Notes: generated by a model not told the origin, from the sequence alone. DNA of 64,000 bases from Ustilago trichophora (GCA_900323505.1 OOIN01000033.1:372001-436000), one strand, 5' to 3'. Positions 9,478 through 22,400 are shown, numbered from the stretch's first letter. Translations and numbers: made by a program.

Positions 9478-11295
9478 TTAAACAAAGTGCCTTCCCATAT
9501 CTCTGGGCGCATACGGCGGCGGCAACAATGTCTCTCCAGTATGGTCGTCAAACATGCCATCTTCGGAGAGATGGATGGAGCAAGCGTCTTGTTCGACCCG
9601 ATATGCTCGGCCGGTAGACGAAGACGGATGCACGCTGGTATTTGATGTCGATCCGCTTGTGTTTGAGTGTGATTGCGAAGGTGCCGAGGAAGAGGTGGGT
9701 GAAAGAGTGGTCAAGGGACCGACGGGTGTGGTTGCTGTGGGCGGGGTGGGGAGGGGTCGACGTGAGCCTGTCCGTGCAAGAGTTGTGGTATTTGTGGCGG
9801 TGAATGGGCTGACAGGATCCTGGAACGGATTGACGTTCGGAGAAGAAGCTACTCGATGATGGTGCGCATAGCTTCTGGTCACGTTGGGATTGGACGGAAT
9901 GTCGGTCGCGATGTGCAGATTCAAGGAATGAGAGTGGTGATGCGATGTCATTTGTCCTGGTGGGGCGTGCTCATGGGGTGCAGATCTACCGTCCCAAAAA
10001 GCATAGTGATGAGTTGGCGTTTGCGCAGAGGCATAAGCGTTGTTGGATGGAGACAAGGGCGAGATGGGCTCACCCAAATTGGTCGTGTAGATCGTCGACG
10101 AGGGATCCATCTCGGTGGCGGGAGTGAAATCGATTGGCGACGAAGTTACAGAATTCACTGGAGAGCCAAGGCGGATTTCTTGAAACAAGGCGGGCGTCCT
10201 GGTTGATGTCTGCCTTGTGTCGGAGACCTGTGCCAGATCTGTCTCGGATCGCAACCAGTATTGCGATTCATTTGTGGTGGCAGTGACCCTGCTCGGCACT
10301 CTGCCAAGATCACCTTGGCTGGACAGAAAATTGGTGTTGAGTCTCAATTGTGACATAGACCCTCTCGGTGTTCTGCGTGAGGTTTCTGTGATGGGAGAAG
10401 AGCTAGGCAGCAGGGTTTCCTTTCGTTCGGCGTCCATCTGTTGGCGTGCCCGTCTTCGTGGTCGAACGAGCTTGCAGTAGTAGAAGATGGAGCCGGCAAG
10501 AAGAAAGATGCCTACCATGACGACCGCAGTGACGGTGGAGGCGATGATAATCAACTTGGTGTTGGTGGACTTGGAGGGCATGAAGGAAGTGCCCGCTTTA
10601 TAGTTGTTGGGGTTGATGACGACGCCCCAGAAGTTCATGTCCGAGATGTTGTTGAGATTGCTCATGACGACGGAATGAGTGCCCTCTTCGAAAGTATCAG
10701 AGGTCCAGATGACGGGAGGCAGCGTAGAGCCAGACGCTTTGGCGAGCTCATCGACTTGGGAGTAGGCGTCAATGATGACAGATGATTCTCCGTCAATGGT
10801 GACGTTGTATCTACCGCGGGTGGGGCCTCGGAAGTCGAGCACAGAGAGACCATGGCCGGTAAAGTAAAAGTTGACAGAATCGCCCGCGTTGGAGGAAGAG
10901 TAGTAGTATCCGATGGGAGCGGTGTTGAGATTCCCTGGGACACTTGTGTTGCGCCAACGGTCAGCGGGCCAAAAGTTGGAACGGGGATCTCGATTGTCGA
11001 TGATGCCGCTGGACCATAGTAGCGAAGTGTTCCAAGGGTTGGCGACGACGTCCGGAGTTACGGATGACGAGTCGGATGACATGTTGGATGCTGAATACAC
11101 TGGTGTGACAGACACGTTGGCGCTGCTATAAGCGGAAGTAGCATTGGAGGGTGAAAGAGTTGCCTGTTGGGTTGTTGCGGTCGCATAGCTGGTGGATGCG
11201 TGCTGAGTCGCTGATGGGGCCACAGCGGACCAAGCGTCCCACGTTGAGTTCATAGCTATCCAAAAATGCGCGTACGAACAAAAGGTGGTGAACAA
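9478..11295 (-). CDS. Single-pass membrane protein with Ser/Thr-rich ectodomain
   Basis: A 605-aa ORF. The N-terminal half is extracellular in character: a Ser/Thr/Asn-rich segment (to about residue 90) with many N-glycosylation sequons, then a folded beta-rich domain (about 90-235) with YYSSSNAGDSVNFYFTGHGL and a GRYNVTIDGE segment, of the kind seen in many basidiomycete single-pass surface proteins. One clear transmembrane helix lies at about 248-275 (LIIIASTVTAVVMVGIFLLA), followed by a basic stop-transfer RPRRRARQQ and a Ser/Pro/Thr-rich cytoplasmic tail of about 320 residues. A second Met at residue 15 is also a possible start; there is no strong classical signal peptide. Function is unknown; topology suggests a plasma-membrane or wall-facing protein. 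Confidence 0.75.
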   Translation of the reverse strand: MFTTFCSYAHFWIAMNSTWDAWSAVAPSATQHASTSYATATTQQATLSPSNATSAYSSANVSVTPVYSASNMSSDSSSVTPDVVANPWNTSLLWSSGIIDNRDPRSNFWPADRWRNTSVPGNLNTAPIGYYYSSSNAGDSVNFYFTGHGLSVLDFRGPTRGRYNVTIDGESSVIIDAYSQVDELAKASGSTLPPVIWTSDTFEEGTHSVVMSNLNNISDMNFWGVVINPNNYKAGTSFMPSKSTNTKLIIIASTVTAVVMVGIFLLAGSIFYYCKLVRPRRRARQQMDAERKETLLPSSSPITETSRRTPRGSMSQLRLNTNFLSSQGDLGRVPSRVTATTNESQYWLRSETDLAQVSDTRQTSTRTPALFQEIRLGSPVNSVTSSPIDFTPATEMDPSSTIYTTNLGEPISPLSPSNNAYASAQTPTHHYAFWDGRSAPHEHAPPGQMTSHHHSHSLNLHIATDIPSNPNVTRSYAHHHRVASSPNVNPFQDPVSPFTATNTTTLARTGSRRPLPTPPTATTPVGPLTTLSPTSSSAPSQSHSNTSGSTSNTSVHPSSSTGRAYRVEQDACSIHLSEDGMFDDHTGETLLPPPYAPRDMGRHFV

Positions 11296-12252
11296 GGTGA
11301 AATAGGTTGGTGAGGCGAGGTATGTGGTGGTGGTGGTCGATGAGCAACGATTCGTCGCAGAAGCGAGACCGCTACAATATCTGTCAGGAGCAGCAACGGG
11401 GATTTTGTGCTAGGATGGCTTCAAGTCTCCGCAAAAGTGGCTGCGGGTGAGCTGCAGCCATTCTGCGCGCCGACAGCACATGTCCAGGGCGAATCGCCGC
11501 GGCAATTTTTTCTCAAGATCACAGCACAATTCGATTCGCAATCGCACAGTCACATAGTCACGCAGTCTGTTTGATTTCTGTGATTTTGTCAAAGAAAACA
11601 AGGGCCGAGTGGAAACTGAAATAGCAACAACCCCTGGCTCAGGAACAGTAGCCAAGGCGGCAGGGTCAGTTTCGTTTCGATTTTTTATTTTTTATTTTTA
11701 TTATTATTAATTTTAGCCCCAACCCTTTTTCTTTCTGTTCGCAGTGCACGATGCCGTCTTGCCACATCTCAGTTCACACAGGTGACAGCCGCCAAGCGCC
11801 CCATTTTCAACACGCCATTATGATTGCGTGCGACGGCAATTCAAGCTTCTTGGCGCAGCTTCATGTCCCTCTGCCTCCCTTCCCCGCATCCTCCTTTTGA
11901 TGTTCATTTCTCTCCACACAATTCATGCACAGGATACCACTGACGGTGGCGAATACAGTGCACCGGTTCAACGGACGTACGATTGCATATCAGAGTACTG
12001 CGAGACAGGAGGTCGGACGAGATGGAGGAATCTGGGAAAGGAATCGGATCATGTGGTGAAGCAACATTGCGTGTGCGAGACGAGACTCTGGACTTGAGCT
12101 GGGCTTTATTATTATCTTAGGAAGTTTGCTTGCGAGAGACGGGGAACTGAGAACGGTTGCGATAAAGACGAGATGGGTTCTGGGTTATATCATGTCGATC
12201 AACGTTGAGGATGCGCATGGCGTTTGCCGTCACGGTTGTTCGGAAACTGAAT
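11296..12252. other. Intergenic between two minus-strand genes
   Basis: Holds the upstream region of the membrane protein gene and the 3' flank of the fungalysin gene. An AT-rich stretch (TTTTTTATTTTTTATTTTTA, about 11680-11710) is the only notable feature. No gene recognised. Confidence 0.5.
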
Positions 12253-15159
12253 CTAGTCCGAGCTGGACTTGCACTCGTGAGGCACAGCGTAGCCGTCCGA
12301 GCGCTTTCCTCCACCCCAAGGTGTTCGGCCAATCACACTAGCATCTGTACCCAGTCCACGTTTGGCAAACGCCTTCCAGAGCAAACACTTGTTCTGTCCA
12401 CCGGTCAAATGCTTGTCCGCCTGCACAATAGCGTCACGAGCGTCAAAGAAGCTTGGTCGGCAAGGCTGAAGCTTCATACCGTCCAGAATCAGCTGCACCA
12501 GCAGCGAGTTGCCGTGGCGCGGAACGCGTCGCTTGCTCACCCGGTGCTTGCCCAGCGATGCAACCTCATCCTCGGTGAGGAAGAAGGCGGCTTGCTCCTT
12601 GGCAGTGGCGTTGGTGGCAGGAGGGAACAGGTTCGTCGTGAATCCGTGCTCAAGGACAAGTGCTTCCTCGACTTCGTTGAGCATGGTCGCCCACACCTCG
12701 CCGATTGCATGTACACCCCAGTAGCCAGCGTGGTCCAGGTAAGAGTAAGTCTCGGGGTTGACTGTCTTGTTGGTCGAGTATGGGTAGTTTCGGATACCCT
12801 TGGCACGGTTCGAGGCCCACGAGCCCATGGGCCAGTCGTGAGGAGCAGCGCCAGTGCGACGGATGATGGAGGCAAGCGCATCACCCCATCCCTCACCCAT
12901 GCCGCCGGACTCGCCCCAACCAAGACAGCCACTGTTGGCAGGACCACCCGTCAGACGCGTGGACAGACCGTGGCTGTATTCGTGAATCACGATACCGGCT
13001 TCAAAGTCTCCATCACGGAATGGAGTCGACTGGTCCCATACGTACATGCGCATTCTGCCGCGTTGGCCATCGGGAGGAGTCATGAAGTCGGCATTATCAG
13101 TTCCGGCACCGTCTTGGGCGAAGGCAATCACACCGTCGTTGCCCTCACCGCCTCGACCAAAGTTGTGCTCCTGGAAGTTGCCCGAAGCCTCGTCGAAACC
13201 GTAGGCATAGAGCAAGTCGTGGTACTCGTTGATGGTGACAAAGAGCTGAACGGTAGCAGCAGCAACATAGTCAGCGGGAGGCAGCTCGGTCTGTTTCTTC
13301 TCCGACTTGCGCCACTTGTAAGGGTAGTTGAACATCATGTCGGTAGAGCCATCCTCGCTGAGGCGGCCCTTGGGTCGCTTGATCGAGTCCGACTTCCATT
13401 CACCGTTGCCAGAGGGATCAGCTTGAGCGAAAACATTGTTACCTCGGGTGTCCGAGTAGACGGTGTTGTCGCCGACCAGGGAACGGGCCTCGTCGACTTT
13501 GAGCGACGAGAAAGGCGAGTGCTTTCCGGGCACAGTGTGCCAACCGACGGGAGAAGCCTCCTCGTAGCGCTCACCCTTTTCGTTGGAGCGCTTGCCCTCG
13601 GTGGGGTCGTTGAGACCCCACTTGAAGACGCGGTACACGGGTTCGTGGCTCAGAGGAGCTGCGGGACCGTCCGCTTTGGAGGGCTTGGAGGGAGTGTAGC
13701 TCGAAAAGTCGGGACGGCCGAGCTCGGGCAGCTTGCGGTTGCCAAACTCGGGACGTCCGAGCGAGGCGACTTTAGCAGGCTTGGTAGCAGGCTTGGATCG
13801 AGGGCGGGGCATGCTGTGCACCCAATCGACGACAGTGCTGATGCTGCCGGGGCGGTGTGCATCGGCGTAAGCCTCATAAGCATTGTCCTCAAGAGGGATC
13901 TGGAACTTCCAGACCAAGTTGAGGCCTTCGCCCTCGGTCTGGACGTAGGCGAGCTGGGCGGGGACGGGGCCCTTGGCGGTAGGGACGTTGTGAAGATACT
14001 CGATCTGGGTGTGAGAGGCCTGAGCACCCGAGTCAGTCTTGCCAGCGTGAGGCTGGAGCTTGTGCTCAAAGGTGGTGACAATCTGGGCAGCCTCGCTCTC
14101 GGCAGCGCGTGGGTCAGAGAGACGTGCGGCGAGACCCTCATCGGGAGTAGCCTGGCGCAAGAAGTAAATGAGCGCCAGACGAGGGTCAACGATGGACTCG
14201 GGGCCGTGCAGATCGCGCTTGGCACGGAGGTGGGAGAGGGAGCCAGTTAGGCGGGACGAGAGGTCTGTACCCTGGAGAAGCGGGTCGTCGCTAGGGACAC
14301 CGCAAAGCTCGTGGAGCTCCTCCTGAAGGGGCAAGACGGTGTTGGGGTCTACGTTGACGCGGTGAGCGGGGTGCTGAGCAGCAGCAGCCTTGGACTCGAA
14401 GACAAACTGGTGAACACCTCCTCGAACAAAGGCCTCGTTGGTGTTGGACCAGTCGGTGCCGTCAATTTCGGTGTACTCGGCCGAGGAAGGCTGGGGGAAG
14501 AGATGGGCCTCAAGCTCGGAGCGAAGCTTGTCGCATCGCTGCGAGAGCTCTTGGTCGGAAGTGGCTTCAGAAGCAGCAACGCCGTGGTTGGTGAAAGGAG
14601 GAGGGGCTTGACCTGCGAAGAGGGTGGAGCCAAACGAGAGGATCTTTCCATCGGGCGAGATGTTGATGTTGAGATCACCGTCGGCTACCTCGAGGCCGTT
14701 GACAAGCTGGCGAATAAAGTAGTGCGAGATGCCACTCGAGGGGTCGGTGTATGAATCAGGTCGGACATAAAAGTCGTGACCGGAAGGGGCGAGACCTTGA
14801 GCGTATCCAAGAAGGTGCTTTGCGAGGCGGGTGGCGACCGAGTATGGATTCTTGGGGCCAGCCTCAGCATTGACGTAGTGGATGGCAGTAGCATACGCGT
14901 GCTTGCGGGTGGAGTCGAGACCGCGTCGAAGGGGAGCGGCATCGTTGGCAGACTCGAGGTCAGCAAAGACCTTGTGGTTGTGTTCGGGGCCCCAGGCGAG
15001 CGACTTGCGGGAAGGGTCTTGAGGACGGGGTGCAATGGCATCTACGAGGTGGGCATTTGCGAGAGGAGAGGCAGCGAGCGAAGCAAAGCTGAGCCAGAAG
15101 GGGAGGAGGGCGATGAGCGCAAAGAGGCGCTTATGCCCTTGGTTGGCAGGGCGTGCCAT
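12253..15159 (-). CDS. Secreted fungalysin metalloprotease (M36)
   Basis: A 968-aa intronless ORF. It begins with a basic residue cluster and a hydrophobic signal peptide (about residues 11-36, ending PLANA). A fungalysin/thermolysin propeptide (FTP) follows at about 70-190, recognised by the YNxATxxAKHLLG and HYFIRQLVNGLEVADGDLNI segments. The catalytic domain has the zinc motif HEYSH (H726, E727, H730) and the third ligand E756 in GGMGEGWGD, so the active site is complete. Members cleave secreted and host proteins; in smut fungi a fungalysin is known to cut plant chitinases, which makes a role at the host interface plausible. The protein is longer than the usual 600-650 residues because of a long linker (about 190-560) containing the KPSKADGPAAP-type low-complexity segment. 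Dense open frames on the opposite strand are shadows. Confidence 0.93.
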   Translation of the reverse strand: MARPANQGHKRLFALIALLPFWLSFASLAASPLANAHLVDAIAPRPQDPSRKSLAWGPEHNHKVFADLESANDAAPLRRGLDSTRKHAYATAIHYVNAEAGPKNPYSVATRLAKHLLGYAQGLAPSGHDFYVRPDSYTDPSSGISHYFIRQLVNGLEVADGDLNINISPDGKILSFGSTLFAGQAPPPFTNHGVAASEATSDQELSQRCDKLRSELEAHLFPQPSSAEYTEIDGTDWSNTNEAFVRGGVHQFVFESKAAAAQHPAHRVNVDPNTVLPLQEELHELCGVPSDDPLLQGTDLSSRLTGSLSHLRAKRDLHGPESIVDPRLALIYFLRQATPDEGLAARLSDPRAAESEAAQIVTTFEHKLQPHAGKTDSGAQASHTQIEYLHNVPTAKGPVPAQLAYVQTEGEGLNLVWKFQIPLEDNAYEAYADAHRPGSISTVVDWVHSMPRPRSKPATKPAKVASLGRPEFGNRKLPELGRPDFSSYTPSKPSKADGPAAPLSHEPVYRVFKWGLNDPTEGKRSNEKGERYEEASPVGWHTVPGKHSPFSSLKVDEARSLVGDNTVYSDTRGNNVFAQADPSGNGEWKSDSIKRPKGRLSEDGSTDMMFNYPYKWRKSEKKQTELPPADYVAAATVQLFVTINEYHDLLYAYGFDEASGNFQEHNFGRGGEGNDGVIAFAQDGAGTDNADFMTPPDGQRGRMRMYVWDQSTPFRDGDFEAGIVIHEYSHGLSTRLTGGPANSGCLGWGESGGMGEGWGDALASIIRRTGAAPHDWPMGSWASNRAKGIRNYPYSTNKTVNPETYSYLDHAGYWGVHAIGEVWATMLNEVEEALVLEHGFTTNLFPPATNATAKEQAAFFLTEDEVASLGKHRVSKRRVPRHGNSLLVQLILDGMKLQPCRPSFFDARDAIVQADKHLTGGQNKCLLWKAFAKRGLGTDASVIGRTPWGGGKRSDGYAVPHECKSSSD

Positions 15160-16409
15160 CTCTAGAGAAAGAGCGATAAAGGACGCACCGGAGGATGCGC
15201 TAGAGCGTCGATGAGGTCAAGATCCACTGCAGTTCAAGCAACGATCAACGTTGATCCACTCTTAGGCTTGGTGATATGAAGCAGCGAGTGTACTGGTATA
15301 TCTAGATGGGGTTGGTGAGGATGAATCTAGGAGAGAGAAAGATTGAGTGCCAAGCTGGTCTTGATGGATGGATGGATGGATGGTGGCGGTGGTGTTGGTG
15401 AAAGAGATAGTGAGGGATGGAGCGGGGGAGAAATGAGAGATTAGCGTTGTCAGGGTCCTCCTTTCGTTTCAGTGCAGACGAGCGCGCCACAGCCGAGTCG
15501 CCTGAAAAAGCGCGGCACACTAACTGTGGGTTGAGGCCGATATCTACTGCAAAATACCAAAACGAGTTTGGTGCAAGGGGCGCACTTGAGCAGTGTGAGT
15601 GTACAGTGCTGTACAGCATGTCACAGTGCTGTGCGATAACCAAGTCAAGAGCCCTGAGCTCGAAAGGGATCAGCCGAAAGAGGCAGTTGGGCACAGCAGC
15701 CGAGATGACGAAGCCTGCATTCAATCGCATTCAATCGCATTCAATCGCATTCGATCCGTCCAAGAATGAGCTCCTGTCTTTTCGCATTGCCAGCATTGTC
15801 GTCAGCACATGCTCTGTTCCACTCTTGCACGGTCACGAGCGTCTTTTCTGATCGCTGAGAGCAACGCGCTCCACAAAAATCCAGCTCGCCTATTCTCTTT
15901 AGGAGTTGCACACGTCTACACTACCCACTGCCTATCTTGAATCGACGTGCACAGGTGGCACTTCGGTCCAGTGTCAATTTGCCTGCCAAACAAGGGTGGA
16001 CAATGTGTTGAACGTTTTCGTGTTGATATCCAACTCCACGCTGCAGCTTCAGTTTCGTCACCTTGAAATCCTCAATTTTGACTCGGTTTTAGTAAGATAA
16101 TCGGCTCGATCTGATCACCCGATTAATGCACAAGCTGGAGCCGATCACCAACGCATGGATCTTGCATCTTGAAAACGTCGGGTTGTGTCTGTGACAGGTC
16201 TTTTTTTCTTCGCAGACATCAACACTCACACACGATCATCTTCTGACACCGAGCAGCTCATCTACCCTCGTCACATTGACACTTTTGATCATCGCATTAT
16301 ACCCTCGACATACACACCTGCGCACCTCCTCATGCTCATGCTCTAGATTCGTCTCTTTGCATCAATTTCGCACACGCCACCCCGTCGCGCTTGACTCGGC
16401 TTCGACAAC
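15160..16409. other. Divergent promoter region, fungalysin / NUP188
   Basis: No gene seen. Contains a GATG microsatellite (about 15364-15384) and three and a half tandem copies of CATTCAATCG (about 15718-15752). GTACAGTGCTGTACAGCATG near 15602 is a short palindrome-rich patch. CT-rich sequence precedes the NUP188 ATG. Confidence 0.5.
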
Positions 16410-19400
16410 ATGGTGCAAGCCACCGCCTCATACGCTGCTGGCCCATCCGCTAGTATGGCATCCACGTCAGCCACCGCTTCCTCCTCCTCCTCCTCTTCCA
16501 ACTCGACCCTCTTTGTCTCTTACCAGGACATCTTTGAGCATCTCGAGCTCGCACGTCATCAACGCGATGCCACCCAAATCCAGTCCCTCCTCGCTGCCCG
16601 CAAAGAGCATCTCAAATCGTGTTTGCAGCCCTTCCCCGTCAGCTCCACTCCAGACTTTGGTGATTCTGCCACCCAACTGCCTCCAGCTACTCTCAAGCTC
16701 TCGGACGGCACCACACATAACCTTGACCAAGAGACACGGCAGCTCTGCAAATCCATCGTCGACCAGTACCACGTTTCGCAACAGCATGCTTTCACCTTGC
16801 TCCACTCCTTCCTCGCATCAGAGCATCGTCACTCTCTAGGCGTACAAGATGTCGTCAAATCTCATCTCCACCTCGCTCCCCCCTCGCCCGTCAAAGCTAG
16901 AGGCTCTCGACCCAAGCATGCACCCTCACGCTCGCACAAGTCGTCGCAGAGCTCTAGCACACAAACAGCTCGCGCAGACCTTCTCGATGCATTCAACATC
17001 TTCTACTTTGAAGAGCGCATGTATCTCCTCCGTACCATCTCCTCCCTCATTCGCATCACAGAGGACCCCCAACACGACTACTTTGTTCTCGCCAACTCCG
17101 TCCTCGACCTTTTCGCCGACGAAGCTTTTGCTCTTCAATGCATCCACCACTTTTCTTCCCTCGTCGACCTCTCTTTGCCCGAGTCGATACGTCAGCAGCC
17201 ACGCTACTCTTCCCTCTGGGCAAAGCAGATTCTCAGAGAGCAATTTGGCCTTCTCGAAATCGTCTTCCTACTATTCTACGGCAGGCTTCCCCCCTCTCCC
17301 TCCTCGCTGCTCGCTCTTCTCCGAGCCGTGCACCACACCGAGGTCGGTCGACGACAAGCAAACATTGGCTTCCTCGACAATGAAGCTACCGAGACAGTCG
17401 AATGCGTCAGTCACCTCCTCGTCCTCATTGCCGTCGAGCTACTCTCCCTAGAAGAGGTCATGGATGGCTTGGACCTCGTCCAAGGCACTTATTCGCACAT
17501 CTCTAAACATCCAGCAAGCCTAGAACAGGCTCTCGACCTTCTCAGCAACACTTCGGCAGATCCCCTTCAGGCTCCCATTCTTCTCGCTTGGGCCCTCGTT
17601 CTGCATCGCCTCGAAGACGCCCTCGTGGCCCACTCCGATGCTTCCGAACTCGACACCTCCCATCAGCTCACAACATCGGTTACAGACCTCGCCAATGTCA
17701 TCCGCACCGAGGATGGCGGTCCTCCTCTCTGGCGCAGACTCGCACAGGCTGCCTTTGCTCCCGAGCTCCGACTCTTTGAGACCCTCATGTCCTTGCTTGC
17801 CTCACCACTGTTGACCAGTAGCAATGGCGCTAGCACCCCTGCCGTAGCAGGTCCCTCCGCTCTCGCCTACCGAGCTGTCTTCAAAGGTCTCTTGCTCAGC
17901 ATCACCGAGCTCGTCAAACCCGAGTTCCTCCCCAACTTCAACGCCCTCGTCAGTCTATGGGAGGCCGCATTTGGCTCTGGTCTCTCGCTTGAGCTTAGTC
18001 AGTCTGCCATCGACGGCGTTGCTGCACTCTGCGATCAGTTCTGGCAGGTCGACAGCCGATACGAGTCCAGATGTACCACTCTCGACACCGCCAGGCGACG
18101 ATGGCCCGTCAGCTTTCGTCCTTTGATCCTCCTCACAAAGGCTCTCTCTGGGCATGCTCGAGTCGATGCGCAGGCCTCTTGGCCTTCTCTTCTCGATGGT
18201 CGTTCTCGTCCCGAAGCTGAAGAGCGAGCGTGCGCTGCCGTTTTTGACTATCTTGCCAACGTGCCCACTTTTGCTCAAGTGCTGCCGATGGGTGCCAACA
18301 CTCCCAACGCGCCCTTTGAAACCATGGAAGGAGGTGACTATACCTCGGTCACCTACCGAATCACACGTACGATGCGCGTTCCCGGCACTCAGATCCGCTT
18401 GACGCCTGGCACCACCGGATCTACCATTTCGGAGCTCGGCAAAGAGCCCGTCATTGTCCTCTGGAGTCCCGCTCGTCCTGTCAGTGCATGGAAGCTCATG
18501 CGTGACATTCTTTCGTCTTTCCCTCCCGCCTATGCAGACTTTGGGGGACAGCAAACCGAGGCCGATCCTTTCCGCGATCAAAAGCAGGCCGTAATCTTTG
18601 CTCACCTTGCCCCTGCCGACTGCGACGAGCCCTGGGAAGAACTCGCATCCGACGTTCTTGACCTTTTCGCCAGCATCATCTCTGCCAGTGCAGACCTTGC
18701 ATGGTCGCTGCTCGCTCATCTCGACGGACGTGACATCAATGCTGATGAGCTTTCCTTGGACTTTGAACCTGAAGAGCTCGAGCAGATTCAGAAGGAGAAG
18801 GAGGAATTGGCGCATGCAAAGAGTCTTTCGTCTATTGCAGTCAGCCTTCTGTCGCATGCTCTCGTTGGAGCTCCCATCAATGTCCGTCTCGTCCGTTCGA
18901 CCTTGCGGCTACTCACAGTGCTGCTGCCCTACGACCCCGATGCTGTCTGGCAGGAGGTGCGATCTTCCAACGCTTTGATCGGAAGTCCGGGCGCGATCCC
19001 GTACCTGTCCAAGAGCGCCGCCGGAGCAGGTGCATCGACAGTCTCAGCGCTTCTTACTCAAGAGATGGGCCGCGCTTCGTACGGTGGCTTGGTGTCTTTG
19101 CTCGACTTTCACATCTCGCTCTTCTCCGAGCTTCGAAGGTCGTATTCGACCTCTTCCACCGACGTCCTCGAGACCAAGACAAGCGTTCTTCTCCGCACAT
19201 TTAGCTGGATTTTCGAATGCGTCTGGCCCGAGTATCAGAGCTGGAGGTACACCCGACTGGCAGATCGGCTCGAGATTGGCACCAAGTGCACCCGCCTGCT
19301 CGAGATGGCGCTCGAGGAGCGCAGTTGGCGCCTGTCTCCGACACCAACGTCGGACCTGGTGGAAGAAGCGGGACCAGCAGCTGCCTTGGTCGAAGCTGTA

Positions 19401-22400
19401 GAGAGGAGTCTGGTCACCCATCCAAGCATTATCGGTCTAGCTCCTTTGATCACATGCATCGGTACGGGCCAGCAACTGCTCGATGCATTGAGCCGAGCTG
19501 GAAGACAGACAGACGCCGTTCTGGCCGAAGAGTGGATCTCGTCCACTCTGCGTCTGGCCACGCTCATCGTCTCTCGTAAGCGTGAGCTCACCATTGCTGC
19601 GCTGCGCGATCTTTCCACACTGCCAGCAGAGACGGCCAAGAAGGCCATGTCGGCCAAGATCAACATGGGCCTCTTTGAGCGCCTCTTCTTCGACCACACC
19701 ATCGTTGCCTCTCGAACAGCGCTCAGCGGCGGACGCAAGTCCAACCGTGTCGAGCTCGCCAGTGCAGCTTTTGCCTATGTGCTCTTCCCAACTTCGACTT
19801 CCATCAGCTCGACAGCAGCGCATTTGATCACAGCTGTCCTCAGGTCAGTCGCCGACCTTGTCTCGGCTGGCAAGCAGCCTCCTGGTCTCATTGAGCACAT
19901 GGGCACGCTCGAAGAGCTCGAAGAGACCCTTGCTGGGCTTGTTGAGCTTGTTGCCAACCCGAATCAGGATCCTGCGCTCAAGGTTCAGGTTTGGACTATG
20001 CTGGCCGCTATCGTCGACACGCAGCCCGCCCTTGGCACGCTGCTGCTGACCGGTCGCCATCTAGCAATGACGACCGAGACGCGTCTCAACAGGTCTGAGG
20101 GAGAGTCCGACGCGAAGCAGTCCGATGCAGCGGCAGGCTCAAGCAACGGGCAAGCACTCGCAAAGACAGCACTCGATGTTGCGTCCGAGGCGGTCTTGTC
20201 CTGGAAGACGGCTTATGCAGGCAGTTCGCAATTGCTCGAAGCCGTGCTCCGCTTCCTCGATGTTGCTTGGGTGCATGCGGCAGAGCACGTCGCTGCCTTT
20301 GACACGATTCGAACCAACTCGGCCTTCTTCCGTGCCCTGGCAGATGTGATCTGCGAGGCATCCGACGCTCCCTTGACCTTGGCTGAAGGATTCGTCGATG
20401 CCGGCACTACGCTGCGTGCGAACAACGACGCCGCTGTGGCGACCTACTGCTATCGAAAGATGTGCCAGGCACGCTCCTTGAGGCTCCTCCAGCACGATAT
20501 CCAGCTCGGCGGGATCCTCAAAGACCAAGCCAAGAGCAGTGCGCCCAGCAAAGCCAGCGTCGAGGCCTTGCTCGAGATCCTCGTTTCGCCTGATCGCACC
20601 ATGGGCGCAATTGAAAAGTGCTTCTCGATGCCATGCGATCCCTCGATGCGTGCCGCGTTGGAACGCAAGCTCGCAGAACTCTTCCCCACCATTTACGTCG
20701 ACTCGCTGCGTCATCCGGCTCGCAAAGACGACTTTGATCTTGACAAAAGGTATGGTGACGACTACCACTTCAGCGTCTCATCCTTTCGCAACAAAGCCGA
20801 GGGTCGTATCCTCGACGGAGAGATTGGTGGCGAGATAGCATTGCTGGAAGAAGGGCTTTGGGCGGTCTACACGATCAACATGGAGTGGAGTCTGATCGAC
20901 GTGCAGAACTCGGTGCTCCAGGCTTGGACACAGTGCATAGAGCTGTGCATGGGCCGCGTCGTAGCACAGGCAATCAGCAAGGACAAGGTGTCGGCACTGG
21001 AGAAAGCCATCATCACGGCATGGACCCGTCTTGCCACGCTTGCAGCTGACGAAGGCAGGGAGGGCGACTTTATGCGTGGGGTTCATGCCACTCGCCTTGC
21101 CCTGTTGACCAAGTTTATGGAGCTCGCCTGGGGCCATCGGCGCAGCAAGGAGTCTTCTAGTACCGATCAGATCGTCCAAGCTGCTACTCTCTGCGCACGT
21201 CTCGTGACGCATCCCTTTTTTCGTGTCGAAGACAGTCTCAAGGGCACTGTACCGCCAGAGTTCCACCGCGAGGTATTTGAAATGGTGCTGGTCTGTGTCG
21301 CCCGCATCCGCACGCTGCTTTCAACACAGGACTCGATGGTCCGACCGGACGACAAGACGATCGAAAGCCACAAGGCGCTCCACGCTTCTGTCGATCTCTT
21401 CTGTCGACACGCCACAGAGGCGCTCCGCATCAAGGTCGAGATGGCCCTGCGCGTCTTGCAGACTACCCAACGACACGAAGCCGACTTGCAATACTTGGAG
21501 GACGACCTCGACATTCTGGTGAGCATTTTCGAGATGACCATTCGACGCGATCTCGGCGCAGAAACCAGTGTATGGCTGTCGCACCTCCAAGAGACGCAGC
21601 TGTTGCAGATCACGATCAGTCTACTTGGCAGAGCTCCCGTGCTACGGCCTGAAAGCGCCAACGGCGTCAGCACGCCCGTCAACCCCAACAGCGCGCACCA
21701 TGTCGCCTTTATGAAGCCATTGCTGTCACTGCTGCTGGCCGTGGCATCACAGCCGTCTTCAAGCGAGGAATTGGCCCTTCAGGGCGCTGTCAACGCACTG
21801 GCATCCAACATGCTCACCGATCCCCTCGAGAACGGCCAAGTCTCGGCCCTGCTGCTTTCTGGTGATCCGAACCCCTCGCACGAATGCTGGAGAATGATGC
21901 TGCGCATCGTCGTCAACCTGATCGACAATCTCGGCGCAGGCTCCGACAACGCCAGCTGGCGCGGCGTCAGTGCCAGATTTGTCGAGACCGACGTGTACGG
22001 CTTTGTCCGCGTCTACCAGAAGCAAATCGACCGTGCGATGAATCTCGGCGAGCTCTCAACGCGGCTCGACTCCATGTCCGGTGTCATAGGTCACACTTCT
22101 TCCGCCCATGACCACCTTGCGACCACCAATGGCAGTGCTGGCACAGCGGTCAGCCTGGAGCAACTGGAGGAAGTCGAGCTGATCTCAAGCCTCTTCTACA
22201 GCTTGACGAGGATCGAGAACGAGCAGTCGGCGCGTTCCACTGCTCGGGAAACCGACTCTGCTGGACCATCGATCGTTCAGCATCTCGCCTCGACTTCTGC
22301 ATGGACGCTGCAGCCGCTCGTTCATCTCTTGCAGCATCCGAACGAGCTCACCAGCCTGCTTGGGCTGGACGCGAATGCAGAGGCGATCAAGCTCGCACAA

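Noticed and set aside
12205..14250. 681-aa open frame antisense to the fungalysin
   Set aside because: Shadow frame; the minus-strand protease has complete catalytic motifs.
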